Made by a program: the position numbers and the translations under genes. Below are positions 61,177-64,000 of a DNA stretch of 64,000 nt, in pieces. Source of the stretch: Hyperoodon ampullatus. Taxonomy: Eukaryota; Chordata; Mammalia; Artiodactyla; Ziphiidae. The notes beneath the pieces are model-generated. The model was given only the letters and a program-made list of their open reading frames with translations, did not search any database and was not told the origin of the DNA. Location: the NCBI GenBank assembly GCA_949752795.1, contig OX457061.1, forward strand, positions 45,292,338 through 45,356,337, in the 5' to 3' direction. Position 1 is the first letter of the stretch. Every line of letters begins with the position of its first letter.

Positions 61177-63893
61177 GGCATCCTAGTGTCCATCCAGAGA
61201 CTGGGGATGTCTGAGGGTAGGAAGCAGAAAGACAAAGAGGCTGCCCTGAGTGGATGGAAGGGACCTCTGTTTTGGACACCTCATTTCTCTAAGAAGGTGG
61301 CACGTCTGCATTTCCACCTTCTGACCTACCACAGAGGAGCCAAAAGCTGAAATAAGGGCAGGAAGTGCTGTAGCTTCCTCCTGGTGTGGTATGGCAGACT
61401 GTGGGATGCCCCTGCCTCACTGATTCCTAAGGAAATCCAGGATGGCTCAACATACCATCAACCCAGGAGGTGGGGCAGGACTCTTCCTCTGATAGGACCC
61501 AGCACTTAGCACAATGTGTCCTGTTAGCAGAATGCAGAAAAGCCAGGATGCAGAGAAGCATGACTGTGTCCCTCCTCTGAAGGGTGATCCTGTGCCTAAC
61601 AGATGCGAGTTCAGGCCCTGCTGTGGCCCCCCAAGGTGAGGAGGCACAAGGCCCAGGCCTGCTGAGCCACACCCTCCACTGTTTTCCTAAAGCATCCCCA
61701 AAGATCATAGGAGGTCTTGTGGCAGGCACATCCTCCATGCCTGGCGGGAGCTGGGCAGAGAGCCACAGAGCAAGGAGAGGAGAGGGAGGCCCGGAATGAA
61801 GGGAGTTGACTCAGAAGGGTCACAGCAGCGTCACGTCACGTGGGAAGCTGAGGTTAATGTGCACACATCCTGGCTTAGGTGGAGCGGGTCCTTCCCATGT
61901 ATCCTACCTGCCACGTGCCAGCACTGGCTGATGCTGCTGACCAAGTTCTGCAACAAAGGGCTAGGGGCAGAGAGATGAGCTGGAACCAAGACCTTCAGGA
62001 TTCTCAGTTCCCAGCAAAATCAAGAGCTGAGAGAAGAGAGGGTCAGAGCCTATGATTCATGCAGGATGTTGTAGAGGGATGAAGCCTTGCTCATCCCATC
62101 CTATAACCCTAGCACAGGCCCCACCTTCCAGCTCCCCCTCAGCTCAAGAAGTAAAATCACAATGAAAGCTCTCACGGCAGGGCACAAAATCAGGTATTCA
62201 CTACTCCAGAATTGCTGCTAGATGCTAGGGATATAGCAATGCTTGCTTGGGAACTTTGGAGTTCGCCTCTGCCCTCTGCGATACCATGCTGTCGTGGCAA
62301 ATGGCTCTGACCTTCTGGAGCCCTCCTCCTGAGCTCTGCAGAGAGCATTTCAGAATTCTACAGAGAGCACTTCAGGCAACCGAGTTCCTGCTGTGCGGGA
62401 GAATGGCTTCTCCACAAAATCACTTCTCTTGTTAAACACCAAGTCCCAGCAAATAGGGACCGGGGCTGCTTTGTTATTGTACCTCCTCACTGCAGCCCAC
62501 GCAGGGAGGGCAACAACCACAGGATGCGCACAGGAGCAAACCCCAAGGCGATGCTGCTTCCTGCACCTGCGAGAGGGGCGGAGCCTCTGCTCCTCACCAT
62601 TCGTCCAAAGCCTGCTGCTCCACCTGCTCCTGACACAGGCCTGGGCTGTCACAGAATGAAGGACAAGAGTGGTTCCTGTGTCTACGGCAGGGACAGGAAA
62701 TAAGGGAGGACAGCCGTGAGTGTGGGTGGGGAGATGAGGAATGAGTAAGGTGCTGGGGGACGCAGAGGACCAGATGCCTAACGGGGCTTGTGGAGGACTG
62801 TCCATTCCCATGCGCACAGACAGTGAGGCCGGGACCCTGAATACTTGATCTGGATGAGAGCATGGGGAGGAAAGAGGGGGCCTGAAGGACATCTCTGTTT
62901 CCAGAAGGAGGGGTGCATGCTGCCAACTGCCCCCACTTTCCCGCCTTGTCCCACTCCTCCACTGTAACTTCTCTGGGCCCACAGCCGGGCAAAGAGCGTA
63001 TCGGGGGCTTTCCAGAGTGTATCATTCCCAAGCTCAAGCCCCACATAGAGGCCTCAGGGGCAGGGCCCTGGGCAGGCAGCCGGACACATGGGAATCCAGA
63101 GAGTGGGAAGGGAAAGGAAGCCAATCTCTTGCAGTAAATAGTGCTGGCAGCTGGGGCGCATCAGGGGAGAGGGTCAGGGGAAAGTGAGAGGCCAGAGCAG
63201 AGTCTCACACACAGTCAAGGACACATGCGTACAGACACCTAGCCACACAGACACATACACAGGAGGACATAAAGTCAACAATGCCACTCAGAAGCTAACT
63301 CAGAGTACCCAGAGACATGTTCAGGAAACACACCTACATAGACTCATGAATACCCTGAGTCAGACATGCCCCAGCAGACTCTGGCACCACACACATGCAG
63401 ACAGACACAGCCCATCTTGCAGGCCCACAAACACAAATGCATTCCCAATCCATCCTTCCCAGCCTTTCTCCCCGATAAAACTTCTAGGCCACCTCAGGCC
63501 AGGCCTGTTTATCCACCTCTAAACTCTGGTTTGTCATTTCTGTCCCATTGCCTGTCCTTTAATAAGGACAGTCTTGCATCCACGCGCACACCCCTGGTCT
63601 CAACAACTTGGCTGTGTGCTTTTAAAGGAACATAAAGGTCAGCAAGTGAGTCCCCTGCCCTCTTCAGCAGCCCCGTCCTTCACCTACACTCCCATCCCTA
63701 CCCCCGGGAGCGTCCCCAGTTTACTGCAGGCTCCAGACCCTCAGTCTCTCTGATGCAGCAGAAACAGAATCTAAAGGAAGAGTAAACCAGACAGACCTAC
63801 TCTGTCAAATTCCCCCTCAGGAAACTGTGAAGAACCACCTCCTGACTCCTCAGGAAGGAGCCCTTGATACAGGGCATGACCACATGTGTCGTC
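61177..63893 (+). repeat. Near-identical tract shared with 16450-19180
   Basis: Counterpart of the copy A tract, at constant offset 44713 from 61221 onward. The left edge is abrupt: before 61175 the two copies align poorly. Right of 63893, copy B lacks about 40 bp present in A (A 19184-19230) and shows a small cluster of substitutions. Confidence 0.9.
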
Positions 63894-64000
63894 GTACCTA
63901 AACTCAACTCCAACCGCATTCACAAACAACTCTAAAAGCAGTCTTTCAAGTGAGACCCTCAGAATAACTGTACCTCGTAAAGGTAATGCTGGTGGGTATT

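Larger units (their letters stand above)
58085..64000 (+). repeat. Segmental duplication copy B, truncated by window end
   Basis: Partner of 12110-19327. Private to B are a long CHR SINE (58375-58603), an L1 tail carrying a nested SINE (59237-59448) and an expanded compound microsatellite (59985-60150). It lacks A's 12555-14210 segment and A's SINE at 15369. From 61177 to 63893 it is almost identical to A. It directly follows the SPATA31 pseudogene, identifying the unit as SPATA31 3' flank. No gene of its own is recognised. Confidence 0.9.

Overview
This is mammalian nuclear DNA, almost certainly cetacean (whale, dolphin or porpoise). The main reason is the dense set of tRNA-derived CHR-type SINEs, whose left ends read ggcttccctggtggcgcag or gacttccctggtggtccag, many still flanked by intact target-site duplications (TSDs). 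Older MIR, L2, L1, MaLR-LTR and DNA-transposon remains fill most of the rest. There are no bacterial operons, CRISPR arrays or phage genes.

Layout. (1) 1-3631 is the end of an intron and 3632-about 6965 is the last exon of RASEF (RAB45) on the + strand: 34 complete codons ending in a prenylation-type CCNG tail, then a 3.2-kb 3' UTR. (2) About 7-12 kb is intergenic, with MIR, hAT-like, SINE and L1-like remains. (3) About 12.11-19.33 kb is copy A of a segmental duplication; copy B is about 58.08-64.00 kb and runs off the window. The left parts of the two copies are visibly diverged, but 16450-19180 and 61177-63893 are nearly identical. (4) 19665-20225 holds a reverse-oriented retrocopy of a polyadenylated RNA with 17-bp TSDs. 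(5) About 24.8-25.56 kb is a CpG-rich island with promoter-like motifs and no gene I can recognise. (6) 25.9-53.1 kb is a repeat-rich gene desert of L1 fragments in both orientations, many CHR SINEs, an AT-rich palindromic tract, a Tigger-like element with near-perfect inverted ends, and an internally deleted L1 that keeps its 5' UTR and ORF1. (7) About 53.75-57.6 kb is a SPATA31 (FAM75) family large exon, broken by at least two frameshifts and in-frame stops; its downstream flank is the start of duplication copy B.

RASEF next to a SPATA31 locus agrees with my recollection that the human SPATA31D cluster lies on the RASEF side of 9q21, which supports both calls. The two genes are not known to act together. 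RASEF encodes an EF-hand/coiled-coil Rab GTPase, while SPATA31 proteins are testis-expressed.

I found no new molecular system. The best leads are the sharply bounded near-identical tract inside an older duplication (recent gene conversion or reduplication, or an assembly artefact), SINE and L1 insertions present in only one copy, a perfect 19-bp palindrome present only in copy A, the orphan CpG island, and a SPATA31 3' flank (copy A) with no SPATA31 coding sequence beside it. All alignments, identities and repeat names here are by eye.
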